A stretch of 64,000 bases of DNA from Lysobacteraceae bacterium P. GTDB lineage: Bacteria > Pseudomonadota > Gammaproteobacteria > Xanthomonadales > Xanthomonadaceae. Below are positions 63,213 through 64,000 of the stretch, one piece after another (the first letter of the stretch is position 1; each line of letters begins with the position of its first letter). The DNA is taken from assembly GCA_005503055.1 (NCBI GenBank), contig SCOX01000007.1, positions 124,001 to 188,000 on the forward strand, read 5' to 3'. Made by a program: the position numbers and the translations under genes. The notes beneath the pieces are model-generated. The model did not search any database and had not been told where the DNA came from. It saw only the letters and a list, made by a program, of their open reading frames with translations.

Positions 63213-64000
63213 TCAGCGCATGCGCGCGAGTACCGCCAGCGTCGGTTTGGTCAGGTTCAGCGTGTAGAAATGCAGGCCGGGCGCGCCGCCTTGCACCAGC
63301 CGCTGGCACATGTCGGCGACGAAATCGGCGGCGAAGTCGCGGATCGACTCCACGTCATCGCCGAAGGCCTGCATGCGCTTGCCGATCCAGCGAGGGATCT
63401 CCGCACCGCACGCATCGGAGAAGCGCTTGAGCTGCGAGAAGTTCGAGATCGGCATGATGCCCGGCACGATCGGCACGTTAACGCCGAGCTTGCGCGCATC
63501 GTCGACGAAACGGAAATACGCATCGGCGTTGTAGAAGTACTGCGTGATCGCACCGTCCGCGCCGGCGTCGATCTTGGCCTTGAAATGGCGCAGGTCTGCG
63601 AGCGCGTCGTCGGATTGCGGATGGCACTCCGGATAGCAGCCAACTTCGATATGGAAATAGCCGTCGTGCTCGCGGCGGATGAATTCGACCAGTTCGGTTG
63701 CGAAGCGGAAGTCGCCGGTGTGGCCCATGCCCGAGGGCAGATCGCCACGCAGCGCGACGATGCGCCGGCAGCCCATGGCCTTGTAGCGTTCGAGCAGCTC
63801 GCCCAGTTCCTCGCGCGTACCGCCCACGCAGGACAGATGCGGCGCGGCATCCAGGCCGTGCTGCTTGTGCAGGCGCTCGACCGTCTCGGGCGTGTAGCTC
63901 AGCGTCGAACCGCCGGCGCCGAACGTGCACGACACGTACTCGGGCTTCTCCGCCTTCAACTTGGTCGCGGTCTTGTCCAGCTGCGCGCGCTGCTCGTCGG
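63213..64000 (-). CDS. metF: 5,10-methylenetetrahydrofolate reductase MetF (5' end missing)
   Basis: MetF reduces methylene-THF to methyl-THF for methionine synthesis, using FAD. The C-terminal 262 residues are in the window; the N-terminus lies past the right edge, where the frame continues open (DEQRAQLDKTATKLKAEKP). Family signatures: YVSCTFGAGGSTLSYT, ALRGDLPSGMGHTGDF, FHIEVGCYPECHPQS, GADGAITQYFYNADAYFRF and VPIVPGIMPISNFSQL. A Met at 63959 in frame is internal, not the start. Confidence 0.95.
   Translation of the reverse strand, partial: DEQRAQLDKTATKLKAEKPEYVSCTFGAGGSTLSYTPETVERLHKQHGLDAAPHLSCVGGTREELGELLERYKAMGCRRIVALRGDLPSGMGHTGDFRFATELVEFIRREHDGYFHIEVGCYPECHPQSDDALADLRHFKAKIDAGADGAITQYFYNADAYFRFVDDARKLGVNVPIVPGIMPISNFSQLKRFSDACGAEIPRWIGKRMQAFGDDVESIRDFAADFVADMCQRLVQGGAPGLHFYTLNLTKPTLAVLARMR

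Overview
The window is a stretch of a high-GC, gram-negative chromosome that I place in the Xanthomonadaceae, most likely Lysobacter or a close relative. The basis is the gene order and protein flavour (FleQ/RpoN flagellar control, a TonB receptor-SapC-halogenase-GH3 locus, very abundant short palindromic repeats of the CGTCATCCCGGCGAAGGCCG type). This is inference from memory of the families, with no database check. Nothing looks like a prophage, plasmid, integrase, CRISPR array or insertion sequence.

Region 1 (1-29945) is a near-complete flagellar cluster, almost all on the minus strand. Reading leftwards it runs flgB-flgC-flgD-flgE-flgF-flgG-flgH-flgI-flgJ-flgK-flgL, fliC, fliD-fliS-fliT-like-PilZ, a LuxR-type response regulator, rpoN, a stand-alone receiver protein, fleQ, then fliE-fliF-fliG-fliH-fliI-fliJ-fliK (cut by the left edge). 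cheV lies upstream of flgB, and flgA-flgM-flgN run the other way. Many junctions are 1-8 bp overlaps, implying translational coupling. I can read good sigma-54 (-24/-12) sites before fliE and flgB, weaker ones before flgJ, cheV and flgA, and sigma-28 sites before fliC and flgM. This is the expected hierarchy: RpoN+FleQ make the basal body and hook, FlgM holds back FliA, and FliA then makes flagellin.

Region 2 (30106-33074) holds one histidine kinase followed by about 1.7 kb without genes. That stretch is built from repeats, including three tandem copies of the kinase gene's own 3' end. Region 3 (33075-42473) is a carbohydrate-scavenging locus on the plus strand: TonB-dependent receptor, SapC-like protein, cupin-like hydroxylase, tryptophan-halogenase-like flavoprotein and a GH3 glycosidase lipoprotein, behind a perfect LacI-type operator. 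Region 4 (42521-54701) is mixed housekeeping and accessory: an autoregulated-looking XRE/DUF2975 pair, a degenerate GGDEF-EAL-REC protein, an M28 peptidase, mscL, an FAH-family enzyme, a Rieske protein, a frameshifted DsbA-like lipoprotein, a SLC13-type permease, trmB, thiG and thiS. Region 5 (54861-64000) holds a GDSL autotransporter, tRNA-Gly(CCC), a RimB/RimK-type pair, an OmpR/histidine-kinase two-component system, a branched-chain aminotransferase, two DUF4124-type secreted paralogues and metF (cut by the right edge).

The most unusual content is repetitive DNA interacting with genes: a REP pair inserted in frame in the flgI signal peptide, GGGATTC heptad arrays sitting on the stop codons of six genes, a structured repeat of about 300 bp in three long copies, and the kinase-tail triplication. 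Two genes (a DsbA-like lipoprotein and a small membrane protein next to mscL) appear broken by single-base changes.
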